A stretch of 64,000 bases of DNA. Source: Rubrivivax sp. GTDB taxonomy: Bacteria > Pseudomonadota > Gammaproteobacteria > Burkholderiales > Burkholderiaceae_C. The stretch is taken from the NCBI GenBank assembly GCA_016707445.1, contig JADJHR010000003.1, positions 310,001 to 374,000 of the forward strand. Reading direction: 5' to 3'. This document shows, piece by piece, positions 25,531 to 34,710 of the stretch. Position 1 is the stretch's first letter; every line of letters begins with the position of its first letter. A program made the position numbers and the translations under genes. The notes beneath the pieces are model-generated. The model had not been told where the DNA came from, made no database searches, and worked only from the letters and a program-made list of their open reading frames with translations.

Positions 25531-26642
25531 AGAGACTGGTCTTGCTCGGCGGCGGCCATGCCCATGTGCATGTGCTGCAGGCGCTGGCGCGTGAGCCGCT
25601 GGCCGGCGCCGAGGTGACGCTGGTGACGCCGTTCATGCGCCAGATGTACTCGGGCATGGTGCCGGGCCTGGTGGCCGGCCACTACACGGCCGATCAATGT
25701 GCGATCCCGCTGCAGCCGCTGGCGCAGGCGGCGCGCGTGCGTGTTGTCGAAGGCGCGGCGGTGGGGCTGGCTGCCGATGCGCGCACGCTGCAGCTTTCCA
25801 GTGGCGAAACGCTGGGCTACGACGTTCTGTCGCTCGACACCGGGTCGGTGATGGACCGTGACCGCATTGCCGGCGCGCGCGAGCAGGGCCTGTTCGTGCG
25901 GCCGATCGAACACTTCGTTCGCCTGCTCGACCCACTGCTGGCGCTGGCGCAGGACCGTGTGCTCGACGTGGTGGTGATCGGTGGCGGCGCCGCCGGCATG
26001 GAGCTGGCGATGGCGCTGCAGTTCCGGCTGGCGGGGCAGGGCGACGAGCGTGCCCGCGTCGCTTTGGTCACCGGCGGGCCGCCGCCCTTGTTCGGCTATC
26101 CGCAGACGGTGATCGAGCGCGGACTGAAGGCGCTGGCGCAGCGCCGCATCACGGTCTTTCACGACAGCTGTGCCTCGATCGAGCCTGGGGCGCTGCACCT
26201 GGGTTCGGGCGCCAGACTGGCCTGCGATGCGCCGGTGATCGCCACCGGCGGCGACGCGCCGCCCTACCTGGCGGGCAGCGGCCTGCAGCTTGACGATCGC
26301 GGCTTCGTGCTCACCGGGCCGACGCTGCAGACGCTGTCGCATCCTGAGGTGCTGGCGGTTGGTGACGTGGCCACACGCAGTGATGCGCCCCATCCGCGCA
26401 GCGGCGTGTTCGCGGTGCGGGCCGGCCCGCCGCTGGCGCTGAACCTGCGGCGCCTGGTGGGCGGGGGCGAACTGCAGCCGCACCAGCCGCAGCAGCGCAC
26501 GCTCAACCTGCTGTCCTGCGGCGACCGCCGTGCCATCGCGTCCTACGGCCGCTGGTCGACGCAGGGGCGTTGGGTGTGGTGGTGGAAGGACCGCATCGAC
26601 CGCGCCTTCATCGCCCGTTACACGGCCGGCAACGCGGCTTGA
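25527..26642 (+). CDS. FAD/NAD(P)-dependent oxidoreductase (SelD-associated / NDH-2-like family)
   Basis: A 371-residue flavoprotein with an N-terminal Rossmann motif LVLLGGGHAHVHVLQAL, a second dinucleotide motif VVVIGGGAAGMELAMAL near residue 150, and the closing VLAVGDVATRS. The HAHVH after the glycines is typical of the flavoprotein fused to or paired with SelD in other bacteria, but no selD is nearby. The YSGMVPGLVAGHYT segment supports that family. It is the last gene of the YnjB-like operon; the electron acceptor is unknown. Confidence 0.85.
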   Translation: MKRLVLLGGGHAHVHVLQALAREPLAGAEVTLVTPFMRQMYSGMVPGLVAGHYTADQCAIPLQPLAQAARVRVVEGAAVGLAADARTLQLSSGETLGYDVLSLDTGSVMDRDRIAGAREQGLFVRPIEHFVRLLDPLLALAQDRVLDVVVIGGGAAGMELAMALQFRLAGQGDERARVALVTGGPPPLFGYPQTVIERGLKALAQRRITVFHDSCASIEPGALHLGSGARLACDAPVIATGGDAPPYLAGSGLQLDDRGFVLTGPTLQTLSHPEVLAVGDVATRSDAPHPRSGVFAVRAGPPLALNLRRLVGGGELQPHQPQQRTLNLLSCGDRRAIASYGRWSTQGRWVWWWKDRIDRAFIARYTAGNAA

Positions 26643-26701
26643 CCGGCGCAGCGGCAACGCGTGCCTACACTGCGCGCTTCGAATCCGCCACGGAGCCTGC
26701 C

Positions 26702-28294
26702 TTGAAAATCTCGTCCTGTGTGCGGATACTGCTGCTGGCCCTGCTGCTGTCACCCCTGGCCCAGGCCCAGACCCTGCGCTGGGCCAGCCAGGGTGATGCG
26801 CTGACGATGGACCCGCAGTCGCAGAACGAGGGCCTGAACAACGCCATCAACGGCCAGGTCTACGAGAACCTGACGCGGCGCGACCGCGACCTGGCGCTGG
26901 TGCCCTCGCTGGCCACCGGGTGGGTCCAGACCGGGCCGCTGACCTGGCGTTTCAAGCTGCGCCAGGGCGTGAAGTTCCATGACGGCAGCACCTTCAGCGC
27001 CGACGACGTCGTGTTCTCGGTCAACCGCGCCAAGAGCCCGGTGTCGACCTTCAGTGTCTACGCCCATGCGCTGGGCACGCCGGTGGCGATCGATGCACAG
27101 ACGGTGGAATTCCGCCTCGATCGCGTCAGCCCGGCGTTTCTCGAGCATCTGGATTCGATCGCGATCATGAGCGGCGCCTGGTGCGAGCAGCACAAGGTGA
27201 CACGACCGCTGGATTTCAAGAGCAAGGAAGAGAGCTTCGCCTCGTTCAACGCCAATGGCACCGGCCCTTACCAATTGCTGCAGCGCCAGCCCGGCATCAA
27301 GACCAGTTTCAAGCGCTACCCGGGGTGGTGGGGCAAGGGCATCGTCGAGCCGGCCGGCAACGTGCAGGACATCCTGTTCACGCCGATCGCCAACGACGCC
27401 ACGCGGCTGGCGGCGCTGATCTCGGGTGAGATCGACTTCGTGCTCGACCCCGCGCCGCGCGACATCCCGCGCCTGCGCCAGGTGCCGGGCGTGAAGGTCG
27501 TCGAAGGGCCCGAGAACCGGTTGGTCTTCATCGGCATGGACCAGCAGCGCGATGAACTGCTGTACGGCAACCTGAAGGACCGCAACCCGTTCAAGGACCA
27601 GCGGGTGCGGCGTGCGCTGTACCAGGCGGTGGACATCGAGACGATGCGTCGCAAGCTGATGAACGGCCTGTCGGTGCCCACGGGCGGCTATACGCCGTCG
27701 CCGCTGGGCGCCTACAACGATGCCGAACTCGAACAGCGCCTGCCCTTTGATCTGGCCGCCGCACGAAAGCTGATGGCCGAGGCCGGCTACGGCGACGGTT
27801 TCGAGGTCATTCTGGATTGCCCGAACAACCGCTACGTCAACGATGAAGAGATCTGCATCGCGCTGGCGGCGATGTGGGCGCAGATCAAGGTCAAGGTGCG
27901 CGTCAACGGCATGCCGCGTTCGACCTACTTCCCGAAGCTGGAGAAGTGGGACAGCTCGATGTACATGCTGGGCTGGGGTGGCGCCGTGACCGATGCCGAG
28001 ACCACGCTGACGCCGGTGATGCGCAACCTTGGGCCCAAGGGTGAGGGCCTGTACAACTACGGCCGCTCGCGCAATGACACCTTCGACCGGCTGGCTGCGC
28101 AGTCCAGCGTCGAGGCCGATGCGACCAAGCGCCAGGCCCTCGTCAAGGCGGCGCTGCGCGAGTGGAAGCAGCAGGTGCAATCGATTCCGCTGCACCGGCA
28201 GGTCATCCCCTGGGCCGCGCGCAGCAACATCAACGTGGTGCACCGGGCCGACAACCGGCTCGAAGTGCCCTGGGTGACCATCAACCCCAAATGA
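26702..28294 (+). CDS. Peptide-type ABC transporter substrate-binding protein (family 5)
   Basis: A 530-residue periplasmic binding protein of the DppA/OppA family. A TTG start at 26702, with GGAG six bases upstream (26692-26695), gives a clean signal peptide ending LAQA before QTLRWASQGDAL. Family landmarks include VKFHDGSTFSADDVVFS and the C-terminal IPLHRQVIPWAAR. It is paralogous to the binding protein at 31006-32589: both carry LNCPNNRYVNDEEIC or a close form. The amidohydrolase follows after 22 bases. The ligand, perhaps a modified dipeptide, is not known. Confidence 0.88.
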   Translation: MKISSCVRILLLALLLSPLAQAQTLRWASQGDALTMDPQSQNEGLNNAINGQVYENLTRRDRDLALVPSLATGWVQTGPLTWRFKLRQGVKFHDGSTFSADDVVFSVNRAKSPVSTFSVYAHALGTPVAIDAQTVEFRLDRVSPAFLEHLDSIAIMSGAWCEQHKVTRPLDFKSKEESFASFNANGTGPYQLLQRQPGIKTSFKRYPGWWGKGIVEPAGNVQDILFTPIANDATRLAALISGEIDFVLDPAPRDIPRLRQVPGVKVVEGPENRLVFIGMDQQRDELLYGNLKDRNPFKDQRVRRALYQAVDIETMRRKLMNGLSVPTGGYTPSPLGAYNDAELEQRLPFDLAAARKLMAEAGYGDGFEVILDCPNNRYVNDEEICIALAAMWAQIKVKVRVNGMPRSTYFPKLEKWDSSMYMLGWGGAVTDAETTLTPVMRNLGPKGEGLYNYGRSRNDTFDRLAAQSSVEADATKRQALVKAALREWKQQVQSIPLHRQVIPWAARSNINVVHRADNRLEVPWVTINPK

Positions 28295-28316
28295 CGACCA
28301 GCGTCGAAAGACCGCC

Positions 28317-29591
28317 ATGACCCCACGCACGCTGATCACGCACTGCCGCCCTTTTGACGGCGACCGCGGCACGCTGGGCCCGCTGTCGACCCTGGTGATC
28401 GAGGGCGATCGCATCGTCGAGTGCGTGGCCGAGCCGCGCAGCGCCGAAGCAGCAACCGTCATCGATGCCGGCGGCCGTGCCGCGCTGCCGGGGCTGATCG
28501 ACGCCCATGTGCACGTGATGGCGGTCACGCACGACATCTGGCGCATGGCGGCGCAGCCGCCGTCGCTGATCACCGCGCAGACCAAACCCATCCTCGAAGG
28601 CATGCTGCAGCGTGGTTTCACCACCGTGCGCGACGCCGCCGGCGCCGACTTCGGGCTGCAGGAGGCGGTCAGGCTCGGCCTGTTCGCCGGCCCGCGGCTG
28701 CACATCGCCGCGCGGCCGCTGACGCAGACCGGCGGCCACGCCGACATTCGGCCGCAGGGCGTGCAGGAACTGGTCTGTACCTGCGCCGGTCTGGGCCTGT
28801 TCGGCGCGATCGCCGATGGCGACGCCGAAGTGCGGCGCGCGGTGCGCGAGCAGGTGCGCAACGGCGCCAACCAGATCAAGATCATGGCCGGTGGCGGCGT
28901 TGCCAGCCCCACCGACCCGATCGACGGCACACAGTATTCGCCGGCCGAACTGGCCGCCATCTGCGAAGAGGCCGAAGCCGCCAACACCTACGTGATGGCA
29001 CATGCCTATTCGCCCCGATCGATCGTGCGCGCGGTGCGCGCCGGCGTGCGCTCGATCGAGCATGGCAACCTGCTCGACGAGGACAGCGCCCGCGTGATGA
29101 AGGAAGAAGGCGCCTTCCTGGTGCCGACGCTGGCGACCTATGCCGCGCTGGGCGACGACGGCGCGCGCCTGGGCTGGTCAGCGGCGATGCTGGCCAAGCT
29201 CGAGCGCGTGCGCCACCGTGGCGTGCAGGCGATCGCGATCGCACGCGCGGCCGGCGTCCCGGTCGCCTTCGGCACCGACCTGCTGGGCCACATGCACGAG
29301 CGCCAGATGGACGAGTTCGCGTTGCGTGCCGAGGTGCAGACGCCGGCCGAGATCCTGCGCGGTGCCACCACGGTGGCGGCGCGGCTGCTGCGCGCCGAAG
29401 GCCAGATCGGCACGCTGGCCGCGGGCGCGCTGGCCGATGTGCTGCTGGTCGACGGCGACCCGACGGCGTCGGTCGAAGGCTGGGCCAACCCAGGTCGCCA
29501 CATCCGGCTGCTGATGCAGGGCGGGCGGGTGCTGCGCCAGTCGTTGCAGGCGGGCAGCGCTCAGTTCGTCCAGAGCAGCACCAGCACCTGA
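28317..29591 (+). CDS. Metal-dependent amidohydrolase family protein
   Basis: A 424-residue cytoplasmic hydrolase of the imidazolonepropionase/Xaa-Pro dipeptidase-like group. Metal ligands are seen in order: the HxH of LIDAHVHV, Lys in QIKIMAGGG, His in MAHAYS, His in IEHGN and Asp in FGTDLLGH. The C-terminal strand GTLAAGALADVLLVDGDP is typical. It lies directly after a peptide-type binding protein, so it may cleave the imported compound, for example an acylated or prolyl dipeptide. Its 3' end overlaps the convergent lipoprotein gene by 31 bases. Confidence 0.87.
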   Translation: MTPRTLITHCRPFDGDRGTLGPLSTLVIEGDRIVECVAEPRSAEAATVIDAGGRAALPGLIDAHVHVMAVTHDIWRMAAQPPSLITAQTKPILEGMLQRGFTTVRDAAGADFGLQEAVRLGLFAGPRLHIAARPLTQTGGHADIRPQGVQELVCTCAGLGLFGAIADGDAEVRRAVREQVRNGANQIKIMAGGGVASPTDPIDGTQYSPAELAAICEEAEAANTYVMAHAYSPRSIVRAVRAGVRSIEHGNLLDEDSARVMKEEGAFLVPTLATYAALGDDGARLGWSAAMLAKLERVRHRGVQAIAIARAAGVPVAFGTDLLGHMHERQMDEFALRAEVQTPAEILRGATTVAARLLRAEGQIGTLAAGALADVLLVDGDPTASVEGWANPGRHIRLLMQGGRVLRQSLQAGSAQFVQSSTST

Positions 29592-30046
29592 GTTGCCGAC
29601 AACCGGATCGCCTGGCCGTTGAGCAACGGCGAGCTGGCGTAGGCCGCAATGCCGTAAGTCGGTGTCACCAGCTGCAGGCGGCCGCTGTCGCTGACCTGAG
29701 CCTGCGGCAGTTTGCGCAACGCATCGAACGGTGCATCGAACGTCAACCCGGCCGGGGTCTCGAACAGTTCCTCGGTGGCGGGGCCCGACAAGAAGGCCGC
29801 CATGCTGTCGGCCCCCACGTCGAGCACCGCGGCCAGCCACCAGTCACCCCCGTGGGTGGCGCGCTTGCCGGTCTGCCAGGCACAGGACCGGATCTCGGCC
29901 GGCAGCTTGATCATTCGTTTCAGGGCGACCAGATCGGTGTTCACGCTGTTGCTCCGGTTGGCAGGGGGCTTGTCGTCGCTGCAAGCCGAGAGGCCCATGG
30001 CCAGTGCCAGGGCAGTGGCCAGGATCGACGTTCGGCGCAAGACCAT
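29561..30046 (-). CDS. Hypothetical lipoprotein, partner of upstream unknown gene
   Basis: A 161-residue protein with a lipoprotein signal: MVLRRTSILATALALAMG followed by LSAC, so lipid attachment is expected at that Cys. I do not recognise the rest; it has three further features, an SCAWQTGKRATHGGDWWLA segment, a possible beta-rich centre and a hydrophobic tail. The start overlaps the stop of the 285-residue gene upstream (TGATG), so the two are probably made together and may interact. Confidence 0.7.
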   Translation of the reverse strand: MVLRRTSILATALALAMGLSACSDDKPPANRSNSVNTDLVALKRMIKLPAEIRSCAWQTGKRATHGGDWWLAAVLDVGADSMAAFLSGPATEELFETPAGLTFDAPFDALRKLPQAQVSDSGRLQLVTPTYGIAAYASSPLLNGQAIRLSATQVLVLLWTN

Positions 30047-30903
30047 CACCAGCGCGGGATCGACGTCGAAGTCGTTCCTTGTGTGGCCAGGGTTCCATGT
30101 TGCCATTCGATCGTGCGCTTGAGTTCCGAGGTCTGGGTGAATTGCTTGCCCAGGCCGGTGATCTCGAAAATGCCGTTGTCGCTGTCTGGAACGCCGGTGG
30201 CAATGTCGTGCTGACCGGGATTGAAGTTGTAGCGATCCTCGGCGTGCAGCACCATGTCCAGCTTGAGCCAGTCCTGCCCACCTTTGTGGGTCACGGTGAC
30301 GCTGCCGCTGAGCCAGATGATGTGCCCGCCGATGGCCTTCTGCCAGTTCTCGGTGGTCGGGTAAGGGAACAGGTCGTTGCCGCCGCAGCTGATCGGCCCG
30401 CCCGTGATGCTGAAGCTCGTGAGCGACCTGTCGGCCTCCCAGACGATTTCGGCGCCGTCCTGGATGTCCAGCATCGCGTTGGCCAGCGTGGTCTGGCCCG
30501 ACTGGTCGTTGAAGACGTAGTTCTCGTACGAGAAGACGTAGGGCATGCCGCCGCCTTCCAGAAAGTGCCGGTAGCCTTCGCAGCCTTCTTTCAGGTCGGG
30601 CCGCAGCGACTCGGCCGCCGCCAGCTTGGTCTGCCACAGGGCCAGTTTGGCGTAGTCGCCCAGCGTGGGTTCGCGCGGTGGGAATTTGTCGAGAAAGCCG
30701 TTGTCGAAGACGATCGAAATCGGCCGGATCGGCGCGCCCAGCCGGTAGCGGGCGCCGAAGAACTTGGGCGACGGCACCGACTTGCCCTGGGTCGGCACGA
30801 TGTTCGATTCGCCCGACGCCTGGCGCGTGTCGCGCCGGGCGTTCGGGTTGCCCTGGTCCCGCATGCGCGGGTTCCAGTTCGGGTTTTCTGATCGCTCGCC
30901 CAT
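30046..30903 (-). CDS. Conserved hypothetical protein, possible DUF6402-type
   Basis: A 285-residue soluble protein without a signal peptide. The C-terminal half carries a distinct block, VLHAEDRYNFNPGQHDIATG then DSDNGIFEITGLG, plus FPYPTTENWQKAIGGHIIWL. From memory these resemble proteins labelled DUF6402, several of which are linked to type VI secretion effectors, but I am not certain. Trp, Tyr and Asn are frequent, unlike the flanking transport genes. The gene overlaps the lipoprotein gene downstream. An effector or toxin with a lipoprotein immunity partner is possible and unproven. Confidence 0.6.
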   Translation of the reverse strand: MGERSENPNWNPRMRDQGNPNARRDTRQASGESNIVPTQGKSVPSPKFFGARYRLGAPIRPISIVFDNGFLDKFPPREPTLGDYAKLALWQTKLAAAESLRPDLKEGCEGYRHFLEGGGMPYVFSYENYVFNDQSGQTTLANAMLDIQDGAEIVWEADRSLTSFSITGGPISCGGNDLFPYPTTENWQKAIGGHIIWLSGSVTVTHKGGQDWLKLDMVLHAEDRYNFNPGQHDIATGVPDSDNGIFEITGLGKQFTQTSELKRTIEWQHGTLATQGTTSTSIPRW

Positions 30904-30962
30904 GGTGTGTGCCGTTCGCCTTGACCGGGGCCCATGCTAGTCCAGCACCGTGGGCGGCGCCG

Positions 30963-30992
30963 GCTTGCAGCGGGCTGCCGCCCGCTGCAAGC
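30963..30992 (-). terminator. Perfect 12-bp stem hairpin after the binding-protein gene
   Basis: The arms gcttgcagcggg and cccgctgcaagc pair perfectly around a six-base loop. It lies 14 bases past the stop of the minus-strand binding-protein gene, where a terminator would stand. No T tract follows in either direction, so it may instead protect the 3' end of the mRNA. Confidence 0.55.
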
Positions 30993-31005
30993 TAGGGGGC
31001 GAGAC

Positions 31006-32589
31006 CTACTTGCTGATCGTCGTGAAGCGCGCTTCGGGCCGGTCGTCTGATCGGTGCGCGGTGGTCACGCCCTTCTTCATGGCCCAGGGGCGCACCTGGT
31101 GGTGCAGCGGAATGGCCAGCACCTCGTCGCGCGTGCGGATCAGTGCCCCGCGGATCATCGCGTTGCGCTTGGGCACGTCGGTCTCGGTCTTCATCGCATC
31201 GACCAGGCGGTCGACCGTGGGGTCGCTGATGTGGCTGAAGTTGAAGTTGCCGTCGGCGCCGGTGGCGCGCGTGCGCATCAGCGACTGCAGCGCGTACTGC
31301 GCGTCGTAGGTGGCCACGCCCCAGCCCAGCAGGTAGATCGAGGAGTCGAAGTTCTGCACCTTCTGGATGAAGGTGGCCATGTTCTCGGCCACCAGATCGA
31401 CCTTGACGCCGACCTTGGCCCACATCGCGACCACTGCCTGGCAGATCTCCTCGTCGTTGACGTAGCGGTTGTTCGGGCAGTTCAGCCGCAGCTCGAAGCC
31501 GCTTGGGTAGCCGGCGTCGGCCAGCAGTTTCTTCGCGCCCTCGACGTCGACCTTGGCCGGTGTGTCCAGCGCCGGATCGTTGCCGTTGACACCCGGGGCC
31601 ACCATCAGTGCGGCGGGGATCGACAGCCCGCGCATGATGCCGCGCTGGATGCCGGCACGGTCGATGGCCAGCGACAGCGCCTGCCGCACGCGCTTGTCGG
31701 CCAGCGGGTTCTTGCCCTTGATGTTGCTGTACTTGAGGTCGGCGCTGCCCACGTCTGGCGCCAGGTAGATGGTGCGCACCTCGGGGCCGTCGACCACCTT
31801 CAGCTTGGGGTCGTTGCGCAGGCGGGCCACGTCCTGCGTGGGCAGGTCGGTCAGCAGGTCGACATCACCCGAGAGCAGGGCCGCCACGCGCGTGGGGTCG
31901 GACTTGATCGGCGTGTAGACCACCTCCTTGACGTTGTTGGTGTGCTTGTCCCACCAGTCGTTGTTGATGGTCATCGTGATCTTCTGCTCCGGCGTCCAGC
32001 CGGTGATCTTGTAGGACCCGGTGCCCATCGCGTTGCGCGACGCGAAGTTCTCTTCCTTGTTCTTGTAGTCCTGCACGTTGGCGCTGCGGTTCTTTTCCGC
32101 CCACGATTTGCTCATGATGCGGAAGTCGATGATGTTGCGCAGCAGCAGCGGGTTCGGCGCCGACATCATGAAGTCGACCGTGTGGTCATCGATCTTCTTG
32201 ATCTCGGAAACGCCGGTGACGTAGATGCCCATCGTGCCCTGCGGCTGGCGGATGCGGCCGAGCGAAAAGATCACGTCGTCGGCAGTGAAGGGGCTGCCGT
32301 CGTGGAACTTGACGCCCTTGCGCAGTTCGAAGCGCACCTGCGTCGGGCTGATCATCGTCCACTTGGTGGCCAGTGCCGGCTCGACCTGGTACTGCGCGTT
32401 GTAGCGCGTCAGGCCCTCGTAGGCGTGGCCCAGGATGGCGTTGGTGGTGGCGTGGTTCTGCGAATGCGGATCCAGCGTCAGGATGTCGTTCTGCGCCGCC
32501 CAGTGCAGGGTCTGGGCGAGCGCGGGGGCCGCAGGGGCCATCAAGGCAGTCGACAGCGCGGCGGCCGTCATCAGGGCCTTCAGTTTCAT
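31006..32589 (-). CDS. Peptide-type ABC transporter substrate-binding protein (family 5)
   Basis: A 527-residue binding protein. The start at 32589 is chosen because GGAG lies seven bases upstream and MKLKALMTAAALSTALM opens a normal signal peptide ending ALAQ. Family landmarks are ILTLDPHSQNHATTNAI, VKFHDGSPFTADDVIFS and LNCPNNRYVNDEEICQAVV. It is divergent from the dppBCDF-like operon, which supplies the membrane and ATPase parts. It is paralogous to the protein at 26702-28294, so one transporter may take two binding proteins. Confidence 0.92.
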   Translation of the reverse strand: MKLKALMTAAALSTALMAPAAPALAQTLHWAAQNDILTLDPHSQNHATTNAILGHAYEGLTRYNAQYQVEPALATKWTMISPTQVRFELRKGVKFHDGSPFTADDVIFSLGRIRQPQGTMGIYVTGVSEIKKIDDHTVDFMMSAPNPLLLRNIIDFRIMSKSWAEKNRSANVQDYKNKEENFASRNAMGTGSYKITGWTPEQKITMTINNDWWDKHTNNVKEVVYTPIKSDPTRVAALLSGDVDLLTDLPTQDVARLRNDPKLKVVDGPEVRTIYLAPDVGSADLKYSNIKGKNPLADKRVRQALSLAIDRAGIQRGIMRGLSIPAALMVAPGVNGNDPALDTPAKVDVEGAKKLLADAGYPSGFELRLNCPNNRYVNDEEICQAVVAMWAKVGVKVDLVAENMATFIQKVQNFDSSIYLLGWGVATYDAQYALQSLMRTRATGADGNFNFSHISDPTVDRLVDAMKTETDVPKRNAMIRGALIRTRDEVLAIPLHHQVRPWAMKKGVTTAHRSDDRPEARFTTISK

Positions 32590-32751
32590 CGGGGGTCTCC
32601 TCAAAGCACTTGAAAGGCGCTGATGCTAGGGCTTGCCGGTGCGTCGCCGGGGCGGGAATCCCCCGACAACGGCGGTGCCGGATGCAGCCGAGTCGTCGCC
32701 ACAATCGGACCCCTGTCCTTCAGGCGCCGTCGGCGCTGCCTTGTACATCTC

Positions 32752-33748
32752 ATGCTTGCTTTCATCCTCAGGCGCCTGGTCCAGGCCCTGGCCGTGATGC
32801 TGGTGGTGGCCTTCATCGCCTTCATGCTGTTCCAGTACGTCGGCGACCCGGTGACCAACCTGCTCGGTCAGGACGCCACGGTCGAGCAGCGTGACATGCT
32901 GCGCCGCGACCTGGGCCTGGACCAGCCCTTCTTCGTGCAGTTCGCGGCATTTGTCGGCAATGCGCTGCAGGGCGAGTTCGGCATGAGCCTGCGCCAGGGC
33001 CAGAAGGTGTCGACGCTGATCCTCGAACGGTTGCCGGCCACGCTGGAGCTGTCGCTGGTGGCCGCGGTGATCGCGCTGGTGGTGGGCATCCCGCTGGGTG
33101 TCTACGCCGCCTTGCGGCGCGGCAAGCTGCTGGCGCAGACGCTGATGGGCCTGTCGCTGCTGGGCGTGTCGCTGCCCACCTTCCTGATCGGCATCCTGCT
33201 GATCCTGGTCTTTGCAGTACTGCTGAAATGGTTGCCCAGCTTCGGTCGCGGCGACACGGTGACGCTGTTCCGGTGCCACCAGCCGCTGGACCACCGGGCT
33301 GCTCACCGCCGACGGCTGGAAGCACCTGGTGCTGCCGGCGATCACCTTGTCGATCTACCAGCTGGCGCTGATCATGCGCCTGGTGCGTGCCGAGATGCTG
33401 GAGGTGCTGCGCACCGACTTCATCAAGTTCGCGCGGGCGCGCGGCCTGTCCAACCGCGCCGTCTACTTCGGCCATGCGCTGAAGAACACCCTGGTGCCGG
33501 TGATGACCATCACCGGGCTGCAGCTGGGCGGCCTGATCGCCTTTGCCATCATCACCGAGACGGTGTTCCAGTGGCCCGGCATGGGTTTCCTGTTCATCCA
33601 GGCGGTGCAGTTCGCCGACATCCCGGTGATGGCCGCCTACCTGTGCCTGATCTCGCTGATCTTCGTCGTCATCAACCTGGGCGTCGACCTGCTGTACTTC
33701 GCGGTCGACCCGCGCCTGCGCATCGAGCGCCCGGGCCCGGCGCATTGA
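32752..33748 (+). pseudogene. Peptide-type ABC permease (DppB-like), one-base frameshift
   Basis: The N-terminal part, from MLAFILRRLVQALAVMLVVA, reads normally to FGRGDTVTLF near 33270. The rest continues one frame over, through LVLPAITLSIYQLALIMRLV to the stop at 33748. Deleting one C of the CC pair at 33270-33271 gives TLFGATSRWTTGLLTADGW, exactly the expected family sequence, and a full protein of about 331 residues with six membrane segments. No other damage is present, so an error in the sequence is more likely than real decay. Confidence 0.88.
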
Positions 33749-33772
33749 TTCCGGGATGCGAAACCAAGCCCC

Positions 33773-34710
33773 ATGAACCGTCCTGCATCCCTCGAAGCCC
33801 CGCCCGGCGCGCTGGCGCGCTTCTTTGCGGGCGATGTCTGGCACAGCTTCACGCATTCGCCGGTGGCCATCGTGTCGGCGCTGCTGGTGCTGCTGTGCGC
33901 GGTCAGTGCGCTGTTTGCGCCCTGGCTGTCGCCGCACGACCCCTTCGACCTGGCCACGCTGGACCTGGCCAATTCGCGCCTGCCGCCGGCCTGGATGCCT
34001 GAGGGCAAGGCCAGCTTCCTGCTGGGCACCGACGACCAGGGGCGTGACATCCTGTCGGCGCTGATGTACGGCGCGCGCATCTCGCTGCTGGTGGCGCTGG
34101 CGGCGGTGACGCTGAGCGTGGTGCTGGGCGTTGGCCTGGGCCTGCTGTCGGGCTTTGTCGGCGGCCGGCTGGATGCCTTCATCATGCGCGTGTGCGACGT
34201 GATGCTGTCGTTCCCGGCCATCCTGGTGGCACTGCTGATCGATGGTGTGGGCCGTGCGATGTTTCCCAACGCGCACGAATCGCTGGCCTTTGCGGTGCTG
34301 ATCCTGGCCATCGCGCTGACCGGCTGGGTGCAGTACGCGCGCACGGTGCGCGGCACCACCATGGTCGAGCGCAGAAGGAATACGTGCAGGCCGCGCGCGT
34401 GATCGGCGTGCCGTCGGCGCGCATCATGCGCCGCCACGTGCTGCCCAATGTGCTGGGCCCGGTGCTGGTGTTGGCCACCATCGACGTGGCGCAGGCGATC
34501 ATCATCGAGGCCACGCTGTCGTTCCTGGGCGTGGGCGTGCCGCCCACCAGCCCCAGCCTGGGCACGCTGATCCGCGTCGGCAACGACTTCCTGTTTTCCG
34601 GCGAGTGGTGGATCACGGTCTTCCCCGGGGCCATGCTGGTGCTGATCGCGCTCAGCGTGAACCTGCTGGGCGACTGGCTGCGCGACGCCTTGAACCCGCG
34701 GCTGCAATGA
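33773..34710 (+). pseudogene. Peptide-type ABC permease (DppC-like), one-base frameshift
   Basis: The first frame runs from MNRPASLEAPPG to TTMVERRRN; the remainder lies in another frame from KEYVQAARVIGVPSARIM to the stop at 34710. Adding one C after 34372 gives TTMVERQKEYVQAARV, the conserved cytoplasmic coupling loop, and a complete protein of about 312 residues. The stretch LLGTDDQGRDILSALMYGAR is typical of DppC. The stop overlaps the next gene's ATG. Confidence 0.88.

Noticed and set aside
26750..28987. Antisense open frame of 745 residues opposite a binding protein and the amidohydrolase
   Set aside because: Composition is that of a GC shadow; both plus-strand genes have clear family motifs.
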